Shown piece by piece: positions 24,397 through 35,399 of a DNA stretch of 64,000 nucleotides. The translations under genes and the position numbers were made by a program. The stretch comes from Siphonodentalium dalli (Eukaryota; Mollusca; Scaphopoda; Gadilida; Siphonodentaliidae). The notes beneath the pieces are model-generated. The model was not told where the DNA came from. It worked only from the letters and a program-made list of their open reading frames with translations, and did no database searches. The stretch is taken from assembly GCA_032622095.1 (NCBI GenBank), contig CP136066.1:43289835-43353834 (forward strand), read 5' to 3'. Position 1 is the stretch's first letter; the number at the start of each line of letters is the position of its first letter.

Positions 24397-25210
24397 GTTT
24401 ATATACTAGATCATATACTAGACGACGATTACATGTACTATAGGAATCAGGGAGCTAAATGTGTTCTAGAGTCGGAGAACGAGTACACCGTGGAATGCTA
24501 AAGGTGAAGGTAACTAAAGAATGACCTTCACCTGATACATGCGACACTTTATTAAAGGATGACATCGCGTTTATTTGATTTGTACATCATATCTAAATAA
24601 TTTAAACTGGTGAATGAATGGGGGAATGGATTTTTGTGAGCGGGAAATTTATTTAACTAGCTGCTGTAGTTCTGGATTTATCCAGATCAAATTTGGCTGT
24701 GGAATAGCCCTGTCGTACACTTGGGGATTTATTTTAAAAAGTAAACCGGTCTGGGTGAACCTGAAATGGAGCTACTATAGCTAGAAGTAGCTATTATTGC
24801 CCGATCTAGCTACTGGAAAATCGTCTGCGATGGGTAAATTTGCGTTTATGATACTAAAACGAATTTTCCGGTTGTCAAACACATTGTCATCAACTTTGGC
24901 ACATTTGAAAACACCTCTATGCAGATAATTAGTGTTTCGTGGAGGTACGCTTTTTATCGGAAAATTAAGATAAAAGTTTGCAAAACTAATTAAAGATTGT
25001 ACCATGTGAAGTTACATTGGAAATCTTCGTTTATTCTTTAAAAAAGCAAGATCTGTCGCAGCAAAATGGACTCATAATTCGCCATTTTGTCCAAGCTAAC
25101 CCACCTGACTGCATCGACCAATCAAAAGTAGGTTATATACTTTTAATCGGTGTTTTAAAATATATTCTTGTCTGTTAAAAAGTCCATGGCAAGGCGATTC
25201 GAAGACGCCA

Positions 25211-25315
25211 TGTTTTATTATCACCAAGCCAAGACGAAATACACAATGAAAGTTCTGGTTCCTGAGAACAGGAACGAATATTGGTCGTTACAGAATATAC
25301 GACCACAACACACCA
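25211..25315 (-). repeat. 5' LTR of the Ty3/Gypsy element
   Basis: Direct repeat of 20151-20255, differing at about one position. A TGG primer-binding-type sequence directly follows it on the minus strand. Confidence 0.8.
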
Positions 25316-25794
25316 GGTGATATGTACTCGCAATTTTCTTTTAATGTAGTTCATATTATTGTTGAGAACTAAGATGGATATTTTCATTAGAACAGTACGT
25401 GACATGTGTTTGTAAATATATTAATTGTCCGATGTTGTATTTGGGTAAAGGATATTATATACGTACATTCCAGTCAGTCACTTTTGATTGGATGAAGTGT
25501 GATCACGTTACATGGATATAGGTAGAGATAGATACACGTAGATCGAAATACATTCGCCAGAATGAACATACACATATTACCAAAAAATCAATACAAATAC
25601 ATATCCCGTCATCCTGTCGGGTTTGACATGGCCTTGAGTAGTTTTGAAGCGAGAATTGTGTCATATATAACCGGTCAGGCACATGCTGATTTCCACTATT
25701 ATAGTGATATATGGCCATAACATATTCATGTTTCCTATATTTGCGTCGGGAATAGAAGACGGCGCATATCAGTGCGCACAGCCAAATATCACTC
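25316..25794. other. No gene recognised
   Basis: Sequence between the Gypsy element and MITE copy 2. No exon or element was seen. Confidence 0.4.
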
Positions 25795-26193
25795 TTAACC
25801 CTTTACCCAACAGAAGGGCCCTGTGCCAATGCATTCTCTTATATATGCGAGTCGACCATAGGTCGCCTCGCATATATAAGAGAATGCATTGGCTTAACAC
25901 ATTAAAAATTATAAAATTGTTAAAGAATGTAAGAAAAAATGGTAAAAAGTGTTAAAAAAAGATTTTTTTTAGGCCAATGCATTCTCTTATATATGCGAGG
26001 CGACCTATGGTCGACTCGCATATATAAGAGAATGCATTGGCACTGGGCTAACTGTAACTATCACAATGTGGTCAAGGAGCCGGTTCCAATGATATCCATA
26101 TTTGTATGGTTCTATTGAGACAGACCGAAGATAATTTAGGCTGTTGAAGCTTTATTTGGCCGGTTTTGGCCGGTTTGTTGGGTAAAGGGTTAA
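25795..26193 (+). mobile_element. TTAA double-hairpin MITE, copy 2
   Basis: Complete copy with TTAA on both sides, ends CCCTTTACCCAACA and TGTTGGGTAAAGGG, and both internal hairpins. See copy 4 (34613-35012) for the family description. Confidence 0.9.
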
Positions 26194-27687
26194 CAATATC
26201 AGCGAATGAACAGTCTTCCGATAAAATTTGTAGTGCAATCTTTTGCGCCAGCTTTGTTATTCAATAATACTACTAATATATGCCTTTCTAAATGACAATA
26301 ACAAGATGACTCAATCGCTCCTTCATAACAGCATTTAAACTAATTGAATGCTAATTGTTGAGTTGCTTAATAAGCTAATCGTGTGCCGTCGTGATTAATC
26401 ATTCTTCTGGACAAAATATATGTATGATACCGAATTAGTGCGACACTGATTTTGAATAATGTGTGTGAAATATGATTTTGGATTATTCTTCTTTTATCAA
26501 ATTCACAAAACGGTAATGGTCATATACTAATATAATAGTGGAATTCATTATGTGTCTGACCTGATGTAATAACACAAATGTTGAGTACCTTACGTATAAT
26601 ATCCTCTGTCAATAGTATTGTTTGATGTTTGAGCCAACTTCGGGAAACTATTTTTTTTTGTTACTCAATTTTATAGATATTATGTACATGTACTATTGTA
26701 ACACAATTGTTGGCTCGAGGCGAGAATATGGTCGTAAAATAAAACGCATATCGACGTCCTCGTTGTGGGGGAAATAGATCTCGCTATTCCACACAAGGCA
26801 ATCAATTCGCGCACTTTGAATTCGCGCACCTTGCTGCGTGAACTTAAAACTGACAAAAATATTTTCGTAATATTTCTATGATATTTTCGTATAAACATGG
26901 AGCTGATGACAGTTTCGGTTCTTAGTCATTGGAGATAGTATATGTGTATACTAAACACCATCGCGGCGGATAGTATATGTGTACTATTAAACACCATCGC
27001 GGCGGATTTACATTGTGTAGACAAACTAGTAACTACATACATCATATTTTTGTGGCGACTTGGAATATTAGTATTTCTTATAAAAGCATTTCAACAATGT
27101 CTGTGTTACCATTATTTGTTGCTTGAATGGCGAGCAATGGTATTGATACCGGTTAGCCGAATGTAAGTATATGCATACATGATTAGGCGTAATTGTTTAT
27201 TCAACCTTTCATAATATATGTAAACTCAGCAACAGAGTTCTCTTGTATTTCCTATGGACTGTGGTTTAGATTAAACTTGGGAGTCGTACTATTTTTCGCT
27301 CAGTTTTAAATTCGCTCACCGATGGGGTGCGCAAAAAATAGTACTGCGCGAATTTAAATACGAGTAAGGTATTGACTTAGGTCGCAGCCTTTCTTGCTGT
27401 TCAGAATATATACAGCATATATATACTGGCTCCTGGTCCAAAACTACGTCTGCCATTGTAGTATCGCTGCGCCTGTCTGGTGTCTGCATAAACTTCTTGC
27501 GCATCCCTCCATATGAAAAACAACCATTTATAACTAAGTGGGTTGGAGATTCCGTGGGAGAATCCGTGAATTTTTGCACTAGTGTTCAACGAGGACTGAT
27601 GGAAGCTTGTTATTCCTGAGATATGAATGATCTGATCGTAAATATCGTGCAATTTTCTTTTTCTTGGTAAGCTGAAAGTTGGCGTAG
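26194..27687. other. No gene recognised
   Basis: Upstream of the first recognised exon of the Tpt1-like gene. Its promoter and any earlier exon should lie here, but I could not identify them. A short direct repeat around ATAGTATATGTGTAC occurs near 26940-26975. Confidence 0.4.
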
Positions 27688-27947
27688 GAAAGTTTGACTA
27701 TTTGGGTATCGTGTGTTTCATTTTGAAACAAAAATTGAGACTAGGGAGGAATTTATGTGATTTTTTAGATCGGTGGGACTCTTTTGCAGAAGGATATTTC
27801 AAGGTCCATCAAGTCGCTAAAAATCGAATGTTCAAGCGCAAATTTGGGATGATTTCAATGAGAGATCTATTGCAATCCATTAAAAACACTGAACAGTTGG
27901 AGCTACTCAAGTACGGAGATGTGTGGCACTATCGAAACTCAAATAAG
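27688..27947 (+). CDS. Tpt1/KptA-like RNA 2'-phosphotransferase family protein, N-lobe exon
   Basis: The open frame ends at AAG|GTGAGT, a strong splice donor, in phase 0. The start is uncertain; I use the acceptor ending GCGTAG at 27687, but one inside TTTTTTAG near 27765 is possible. The product has DSFAEGYFKV, then a helix-rich stretch, then GDVWHYRNSN. This order matches the winged-helix N-lobe of Tpt1/KptA: DxxGYVxV ... DKQRF ... (W)xIRANQGHS. Tpt1 enzymes remove the 2'-phosphate left at tRNA splice junctions, using NAD+. Where the family has Arg-His in its LRH motif, this protein seems to have Lys-Gln (FILKQK), and the NQGHS motif is lost. Tentative, but strengthened by the later exons. 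Confidence 0.5.
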
Positions 27948-27968
27948 GTGAGTGACTCAGTGATCATA

Positions 27969-28369
27969 TTAACCCTTTACCCAACATAATGGCCCTGTGC
28001 CAATGCGTTCTGTTATATATGCGAGTCGACCATAGGTCGCCTGGCATATATAAGAGAATGCATTGGCTTAACACATTAAAAATTATAAAATTGTTAAAGA
28101 ATGTAAGAAAAAATGGTAAAAAGTGTTTAAAAAAGATTTTTGTTTAGGCCAATGCATTCTCTTATATATGCGAGGCGACCTATGGTCGACTCGCATATAT
28201 AAGAGAATGCATTGGCACAGGGCATAACTGTAACCATCACAATGTGGTCAATGAGCCGGTTCCAATGATATCCATATTTGTATGGTTCTATTGAGACAGA
28301 CCGAAGATATTTTAGGCTGTTGAAGCTTTATTTGTCCGGTTTTGGCCGGTTTGTTGGGTAAAGGGTTAA
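27969..28369 (+). mobile_element. TTAA double-hairpin MITE, copy 3
   Basis: Complete copy, TTAA to TTAA, about 20 bp downstream of the donor of the first recognised Tpt1-like exon, hence within its intron. It shares diagnostic differences with copy 8 (AATGAGCCGG instead of AAGGAGCCGG, GTAACCATCAC), so these two form a subfamily. Confidence 0.9.
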
Positions 28370-29989
28370 CCGTGTTGAAGATCCACGGCGACGTGTACGA
28401 CGCGTGTGTATTATACACATTTGTTTTCAGAGGATACACGCACGTAATACACAAGGAAAATATAAAGGCGAAGTATAGCCTGTATAGTGTTCCATTATCG
28501 TGTATCATCATTTGGTTATGGTCTGCTGTGGCGTGATTGTTTGAAAGGGTCACCATTATCTAACCTCGGCTCGCTTGTAGATTGACAATCATATTGGCGG
28601 TTTGTCTCGTCGAGTCGGTGTTGCAGTTATGTCACATATCACGAAAGTTGATCAATGGCTGAAATGGACACTCTTTTATTTCTGGATGTTGCACAACCAG
28701 AACGTGAAAAAATCGCTGGGTTCTGGTTGCATCTGACCCAAACTTTGTTGTACACGTCTTATTACTCGGTATTGCATTTTGATTCCGCTACCAATGATCG
28801 CACTAAAACGCGACATGGGGATAAACCGGTAATGTCTTTTTTCATCAGAACCTATTCTATGTATTCAGACGTCGGCCTTCGTGTATCTTGTCGCTAATTA
28901 GTATAGCTGAATTGGTCATTACCCCATGGTTTCCGCAATTTTGTTTACCCATGTTCACAGAACGGGAATATTATAGCCGTGTTTTCTGAAATTGCCTTTT
29001 TTTTACCTTGGTTGGACAAGTCACGCTTATAGAACAAGTGACAGTAAGAATAATGGCTACAATCACCTTTGCAAATTTTATATCACGACGAACGGGGAAA
29101 CATGTACCTGTACAAATTGGGCAACATAACCATAAGATATCCCCATTATATATTTAATAAGTCTTACTGCTATGTTCCTTTTCCGTCATGGTATGCATAC
29201 ATTTATTTTATACACATATCACGTGAAAAATTTACATATATGGCGGCAGAATGATCGGCCATTTTACTATCCTGTATCCTTTGTTGACCTGTAGATAGCC
29301 GAGCGATCCCTCTCGGTTACCAGTCGACCCTTCATACTAGTTTTTCCTGCTAGTCCGGTGGGCTGGTGTGGTGCTATCCACCCAGTGTGAAGTTACTAGG
29401 TCTGACATCCCCTTTGCCATAATGGCATAAACCATAAAACAATCACCTTTACATATTTTTCCACAGGGACCAGGAGTCATGGCTCATAAGGTACTGTGAC
29501 AACCATAATGGAATATTTAGTTCTGGGTTGATTTTTTACCAACTGACGCATTAGTCAATTCACACACCACCGGGGGGGGGGTAAAAAAAATTACAGGAAG
29601 ATATGCCGGGGTGGGTGGATGGTCCGAGAGGCAAAAGATGCATTTTTTACAACCTCATGCATTTTTTTACTGAAGACTTTGTGTCCATATTTGACATTTG
29701 TAACAGTTTAAAACATATTATAACTGCCAACACACCTTATTTATGTTACTGGTACTCCTATGGCCATTAGTGGAGGCGGCATTAAGCTGGCATGTTGCAT
29801 ATGGGACAGTGAGGTGAAATAAGTCTAGATCATTGTGTACATGGATAAAGAGCGATCAACTGTTTCAAACATTAATGTGACTATCAATGGCTACATATAA
29901 TTTGCATCAAGCTTTATATCAATGGATTATTTGCATGTTTATAAACTGAGATGACCTGTTGCTGCCACAATACCTAAAATATCCAAGTA
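28370..29989. other. Intron; one exon-like segment, otherwise nothing recognised
   Basis: 28627-28829 has an acceptor-like TTGCAG on its left, an open frame and a CCG|GTAATG donor-like right end. The flanking exons already join in frame without it, and the encoded sequence is not recognisable. I leave it unassigned. Confidence 0.35.
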
Positions 29990-30982
29990 TGGCGAAGTGA
30001 CTTTGACCCTTGGACCCTTCATGTTCCTTGTTTATATCAATGACTTAGTCGACAATATCGAATCTGATACGAGAATAAAAGCAGATAACACTTGCATTAC
30101 GAACAGCCATTATGACATAAAATTATTAGAAACCGCTATGAATAGTGATGATATTGAAAAATATATCGACATGGTCCCGAAAGTGGTTGGTCAGCTTAAA
30201 CCCGACAAAAACCGTTGTAATTTTCTTCTCATTAATCCCCCCAAAAACAAAACACCAGATCTTAATTTCGCTTGGTCTGGAACTATAGTCAAGCCTCAAA
30301 TGGATGCCAATATCATTGGCACCACAGTATCTCCTAGATAAGCTCGTTCGACTACACATTGAAGCTGGACGGTTTGTCAGTGGCATCACTCGCTATGCAT
30401 CTAATAACACAGTTCTGCAGGTGGGATGGCTTTCTCTGGATAGAAGGCGACAGATACACAAACTGCAACTAGTCTATAAAATAGTAAACGAACAAGCCCC
30501 ATCCTATCTAGCATCTACACTGCCACCCTAGTGCAAACGATGTGTGGGTTTACAACTTGAGGTGACCCGGCAAATTGTATTCATATTTCAACATTACGAA
30601 GTCATTTTTTACGGCGGCAACCACTAAACTAATAAACTTCCCAAATTAATCACTGACGTTGGCCAATATTCGATATTTAAGACTAATTTGCAACTACTGG
30701 ACCCGTTACATGCCCCCCTTGCACTTCTACACAGGACAACGAAAAAACAACATCCTATACTGTCCCATCCGAAATAGATGTAGCGAACTCCGCTCTGACA
30801 TGCTGAACAATTATATCTCCGACAGCCCTGCGTGCTTCTGTGGAAATCCATCCGAAGATCCCTTTCATTTTTTCTTTAGCTACCCCTTGTATCAGTTTGA
30901 GCGCACCGTCTTCGCTGATAAATTGATTGGAGAAAGCCTTCAAATTCTTAACAGAAACGAAATTCTTTTCGGAATACCATAA
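29990..30982 (+). mobile_element. LINE fragment, jockey/CR1-type
   Basis: Three pieces follow each other in different frames. The first has the reverse-transcriptase segment GPFMFLVYINDL, but with KADNT where FADDT is expected, so a catalytic position is lost. The second has GRFVSGITR...LGW-type LSLDRRRQIHKLQLVYKIVN. The third ends with a CFCG...E...H.F...P zinc-knuckle-like tail typical of the LINE C-terminus. The endonuclease and most of the polymerase are missing, as in 5'-truncated copies. It lies inside the long first intron of the Tpt1-like gene. Exact ends and poly-A tail are not visible. Confidence 0.75.
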
Positions 30983-32239
30983 TATCTCGTCCCAAAGTAA
31001 TAAGAAACTGTTCGAGATAATTCAGCTATATATTGTAGCAACTAAGTGTTTTGATAACTGAAATAATATATATATTCGCAAGGAAGGACTGAAATTTGCT
31101 CCAGTATATATGAACTACGCAGTTTGTTAATCTACTGACTCCCCCGCTACTCCCCCACTCAACCACCAGTTCTCTATTACTGATCTATCGCATGTACTGC
31201 ATTCCAGAGTAGCTGACTAACACTTGACTAACATATATATGATGAAAATACCTATTTGCACAAAACCCAGCTCCGATATTTAGTTACAACGAACAATCAC
31301 ACAAACTCCACCAAATGTTATAGCTACCAAAATCAGCCATAACCCATGTAGCAATAATCTCTGGAAGGCACAACACCAAGCACCATTAAATCACAAAATC
31401 ATGCATGTAAATATTGATATTGGGAAAGGGGCTTCGTACGTTGAACACACTTTTGTCCGATTCCTTTTGTATTATTATATGCAAGTAAAATGCTTTTCAA
31501 GCCAAGTCATTGGCCTAACAACATTTACCTTGACCTTGTAAGCCACGTATTATCTTATATATGCAGGGCTCTCTGTAGGAGACTCGCATATATAAAATAA
31601 TGCACTGTCACGTGCTATTTGATGCTGCACCAGCGCAGCTCAGTTCATGAAAGGGTTAATTCATTTACATCAGTGTCGATAGGAAGCATATATTTACATA
31701 TCTTGTATAGCATGCATATATTTACATATATTGTATGTGCTACACTAAATCCTGTTTCATGAATGGTCAACTGTGAATTGGGTCATGCGTTTCATATCCC
31801 AATAAAACATACCATGCAATGAACCGACTTAACACCTTGTTTACATTTATAAATAAGTTTGGTAAATACAACAGCTAGGCGTGCTTCTATGCGCGCGGCC
31901 ATAGACTAATCGATCGTTATCACAGGTAGAATATTGGGCTAACTGACAGTGCGGCATGGTGTAATATCCAAACTGCTGTAATATATCAGAACAAAACTTC
32001 AGCTGACACTTTAGAAATTAAACTAGGAAAATGGTATTTAAATAAAAGACATGAATATGGTTTGATTGTGTTTTGTTGAGGGGTATGTCGACATGGCCAC
32101 TGAAACACAACGCGATATCCTTCATTGTTTTACAGCATTGTATCTAGAACCACATGTGCTTGTATTCTGGTCTTTGGTTTGAATTTTGACATGATTCTGC
32201 TGGCTATCACGTTTCCAAATCATTTCTTTACTTTTTAAG
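30983..32239. other. Intron sequence with one hairpin relic
   Basis: Apart from the hairpin relic at 31546-31659, nothing recognisable. The last bases (CTTTACTTTTTAAG) form the acceptor of the next exon. Confidence 0.4.
31546..31659. repeat. Diverged relative of the TTAA double-hairpin MITE
   Basis: A single imperfect hairpin (TATTATCTTATATATGC against GCATATATAAAATAATGC) resembles the stem of the double-hairpin family. The segment finishes AAAGGGTTAA, like that family's right end. It looks like an older or related subfamily with one hairpin only. Confidence 0.5.
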
Positions 32240-32329
32240 ATCGAAGAAGACATGAGGCCGTTTACTCAAGTGGATGTTCCAGTCTTTCACGGGACATATG
32301 CTGATCTCTTCAGTGGTATTAAAAGAGAG
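32240..32329 (+). CDS. Tpt1/KptA-like gene, HGT-motif exon
   Basis: A 90 nt exon, 30 codons, phase 0 at both ends. It is bounded by TTTTTAAG on the left and GAGAG|GTAAGA on the right. The product reads from IEEDMRP through VPVFHGTY to SGIKRE. HGTY followed by ..SGIxxxGL is the NAD+-binding start of the Tpt1/KptA C-lobe (canonical xVxHGTxxxxxxxIxxxGL). The spacing from the previous exon also fits the family, where the N-lobe ends shortly before this motif. Confidence 0.7.
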
Positions 32330-32847
32330 GTAAGATTGTGACTGGCTACGTCCATTTCCAAGGCAGTAGTCTCATTACCGGACACACTAGGCTGGTATAT
32401 AGTCGAAGTAAAATTCTGGCCCGTGGCCACATCTTTACGGCCATTCATTTCCGACAAAACATCAACTTCTGGTTAAGTGGTCCTGCAAATTTCCTATGGT
32501 GTCCGTGGGTCCTTCTGATTTAGCCATGATGTTGTTGGGTAATGATGCTCTTAATAAAAGTTCCTTTTTTTCTTAAATTGTCGGTTTAGATATATACATG
32601 TGGCTAATTTGGCAGATAGGACGAAAACCCAGTATCTGTATGCAAATTCGGTAATATTTATTTTATACTGTTTTAATAATTACCCTATCAGTTGTCGCAC
32701 AACTGTATCAAGTTGGCTCTTTATATCACTGTGTATCAACCACAAATACTATTATCATTTAAGTGATCAATTACAGTCCTTGTTTTTTCGGCATCACGCG
32801 CACGTTCATTGGTGTTCACGCTGAGTCTATTTCGTGTTATTTTGCAG

Positions 32848-32905
32848 GGATTGAGGCAACATGGGAGGAATCACATCCGTCTTCACGTGTGGAATCCAGA
32901 AAAAT
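32848..32905 (+). CDS. Tpt1/KptA-like gene, GRNHI-motif exon
   Basis: 58 nt exon after the acceptor TATTTTGCAG and before AAAAAT|GTAAGT. It enters in phase 0 and leaves with one base. The product GLRQHGRNHIRLHVWNPEK contains GL...GRNHI, the Tpt1 hallmark (GLxxMxRNHIHL). The second His of the family's HIH is Arg here. The 518 bp intron before it has no recognisable element. Confidence 0.7.
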
Positions 32906-33086
32906 GTAAGTCACAATGCCCTTTAAGTTCCATTATTGCCGAATACCGAACCCAAACATTACACATTTAATGTAGACACATATGGTAGTGCATATCGTGG
33001 ATTAACGTAATATGTCTGTAGACATTATGTTGTCATATTAAGATCCCATTTGTATCAAGTAAGCAATATAAACTCTGTTTTATTAG

Positions 33087-33597
33087 GCGGAGTCAATTGA
33101 CCATTTTTGAATGGGGATTTCCATGCAAACCTTCGGATCAAACGTTATAGAGATGATAATATTTATGGATGTTACCTGATCAAATATTCTAAACAATGGG
33201 CATTTATCGGGCAGTTAAGCTTGGTAAATGTTGCATATGCGTGTACTTGTTTCTATTTTTGAATTAATGTTGACATTTCATAAGTTGGTCAAGTGTTGTA
33301 AATGCAGAAAACAAATTATAAATCATATTTTTTTAGCAAGAATTGCCCTATTCGACCCACTAACTGCCATGTTACTAACTATCATTATTTAAGTCTTCTG
33401 TTGCTAAATACTCATTGATGAGTAGTTCTAAAGGGAAATGTTCAGATAATAAGTTCAACTAACGACAATGTCAGATTTTTCTGCCAACCCCTCCAAATGA
33501 ATAATAAACCATTCCAATGTATACCTTTATAATTTAATGTGAGAATCCATGGAAATTCACATTCAAAACTGGTCATTTGACTTCCCTCTTAAATCGT
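33087..33597. mobile_element. MITE with GGGGATTTCCATGCAAA ends, family T3
   Basis: The left end (GGAGTCAATTGACCATTTTT, then GAATGGGGATTTCCATGC) is answered in reverse at 33540-33597 (ATCCATGGAAATTCACATTC, then TGGTCATTTGACTTCCCTC, then TTAA). The same ends define the better-preserved element at 56704-57124. It lies in the intron between the GRNHI exon and the next exon. Confidence 0.6.
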
Positions 33598-33809
33598 AAA
33601 TGTCCAAAGCTATTTAAAGCGTTGGTAGTTTTGTTAGCATATGTACTGAGCCATAATTACTTTGTGAAATGTATGAATGCTTTTCGTGTGCTTCAACTCA
33701 ATTTTACTAATTATCAATTTGTAAATTTATGAGGTATTAAGTACTCTCCCAGATTTATACTGTTTCCAAGTCACTCAAATTGATTGTATGTCTTTGCTTT
33801 CCATTTCAG

Positions 33810-33872
33810 TGAAAGAGACTGGATCAAATTGGGACAAGATGATTTTTGTTAACATTAAGCTCTGTCTTGATG
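33810..33872 (+). CDS. Tpt1/KptA-like gene, fourth recognised exon
   Basis: 63 nt exon between CCATTTCAG and GATG|GTAAGT. It takes one base from the previous exon and passes one on. The product LKETGSNWDKMIFVNIKLCLD aligns with the family segment SGMRxxxxVxIxIDxxxAxxDG. The catalytic Arg of GMR appears to be Asn. Phase and alignment both support its place in this gene. Confidence 0.6.
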
Positions 33873-34100
33873 GTAAGTGTTGCTTTACTATCATGTGCTT
33901 GTCAATGTACCGGTTAACACCATGCAAAGATACACACACTTCCATAATGTCTATAACATTGTACAAATTATACAAAGGTACACAGCATAATATAACTATC
34001 CCATCATACGACTTCGTCTTATTTGAAACGAAATCACTAAACGCTTCAGTTCCTGAACTTTTAACACTTCGTATGATTTTAAATGGACAATAGGAAGCAG

Positions 34101-34318
34101 ATATAACAACAACAGGGATCCGTATCTGTATCAATATTACCATTACTCACGATCAGCTGAAGTGGATCAAAGTAGGCTCCCCTATCTGTGCAGTTTTCTT
34201 AACAATATTAGAATATCCACTGGATAAACACTTAATGTTATTTGCTTTATGTGCATCTGGAATCGATCTTACTGAAAGTAAGTTTCTATTTCATTGCCCA
34301 ACATACAGCCCTTGTTAA
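34101..34318 (+). CDS. Tpt1/KptA-like gene, likely terminal exon
   Basis: After an AAGCAG acceptor the frame continues open from the previous phase. It encodes GIRICINITITHD, which would overlay the family's GIxFxxSxNxVILTxG segment, then a hydrophobic stretch. It can end at TAA 34316-34318, or be spliced out again at GAAA|GTAAGT (34277). An alternative acceptor at TAG 34093 gives another frame with an earlier stop. The acceptor lacks a good pyrimidine tract, so this is the least certain exon. Confidence 0.4.
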
Positions 34319-34612
34319 TGTTTAGTATAATGGCAAATGGGAGAGGGGTACTCATAAGTTCCAGCACTTGTCAACCAATCCCATTGTATGTAATAATTGT
34401 TCATGTTATATACCATGATTCATAAAATTAGACAAATACTATGAATAAGATTAAGACAGTCTTCTTGGTTATACTGTCGCCGAAAACTTATTATTGTAAC
34501 ATTATTGAGATGTTTTCATTACCATGTACATATACCGAGTTATAGAAATACTCATAATTGGATAGGAGACACGGAAACTGTTATGTTCTGGTCACATGTA
34601 CAATGTAACTAG

Positions 34613-35012
34613 TTAACCCTTTACCCAACAGAAGGGCCCTGTGCCAATGCATTCTCTTATATATGCGAGTCGACCATAGGTCGCCTCGCATATATAAGAG
34701 AATGCATTGGCTTAACACATTAAAAATTATAAAATTGTTAAAGAATGTAAGAAAAAATGGTAAAAAGTGTTAAAAAAAGATTTTTTTTAGGCCAATGCAT
34801 TCTCTTATATATGCGAGGCGACCTATGGTCGACTCGCATATATAAGAGAATGCATTGGCACAGGGCATAACTGTAACTATCACAATGTGGTCAAGGAGCC
34901 GGTTCCAATGATATCCATATTTGTATGGTTCTATTGAGACAGACCGAAGATATTTTAGGCTGTTGAAGCTTTATTTGGCCGGTTTTGGCCGGTTTGTTGG
35001 GTAAAGGGTTAA
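34613..35012 (+). mobile_element. TTAA double-hairpin MITE, copy 4 (reference copy)
   Basis: 400 bp including TTAA at both ends. TIRs are CCCTTTACCCAACA and TGTTGGGTAAAGGG; the TTAA target and CCC start fit a piggyBac-type non-autonomous element. Inside are two hairpins, each with a perfect 26 bp stem starting CCAATGCATTCTCTTATATA. The left loop is TCGACCATAGGTCGC; the right loop is its reverse complement, so the right hairpin is an inverted copy of the left. The pair is enclosed by CCCTGTG and CACAGGG, and separated by an A/T-rich spacer that itself starts TTAACAC and ends GTGTTAA. The last ~150 bp contains GGCCGGTTTTGGCCGG. No coding frame exists. Confidence 0.92.
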
Positions 35013-35399
35013 GGTACATCTAGCAGCACAACATAAACAATCTAGATAAAATATTCTTATAAACTATTACCAGTTAGTATCGGCCATGGAAATGTTAATT
35101 CTATCTCCTAATGACACACATGCATGCGAACAGTCACAATGACACAAAACATGATATTAATATATTATCTTATTATACAATATTGTTTTAGATTGTAAAA
35201 CTACGAACTCCAAACTTCGATTGTTATAAAGTCATACAGTCAACTGATTCACATGCACGTCAAAAGTACTCCTTTCAGCAAGCGCGATAACCCAATATGG
35301 CCTTCCATCTTAAAACTTAATTATTACATATATTATCGCAGCCAATTGGTCAACAAATACGTCAGATTTTAAGATCAGTAGATCTATATCTATATTTGC

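Larger units (their letters stand above)
20151..25315 (-). mobile_element. Ty3/Gypsy LTR retrotransposon, fossil
   Basis: A 5.2 kb element on the minus strand, bounded by 105 bp LTRs. Parts in transcription order: 5' LTR; a leader of ~0.8 kb beginning with a TGG primer-binding-type site next to the LTR; a gag-like region with zinc-knuckle cysteines and a protease (about 23.3-24.4 kb); reverse transcriptase (about 22.3-23.0 kb); RNase H (about 21.7-22.1 kb); integrase (about 20.8-21.4 kb); a purine tract; and the 3' LTR. The order protease-RT-RNase H-integrase defines the Ty3/Gypsy group. The protein style recalls the Mag/K02A2.6-like lineage, but I am not sure of that. The copy is broken, with several (about four) interruptions. 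The LTRs are almost identical, so the insertion is probably recent. No clear target duplication was found. Confidence 0.85.

Noticed and set aside
28655-28897. Open frame beginning MAEMDTLLF in the Tpt1-like gene's first intron
   Set aside because: The flanking exons join in phase without it, and neither of its frames matches the family.
29290-29420. GC-rich stretch with CTCGGTTACC and CTGCTAGT, considered as a tRNA-like or Helitron end
   Set aside because: No A/B box pair at the right spacing, and no hairpin before CTAG.
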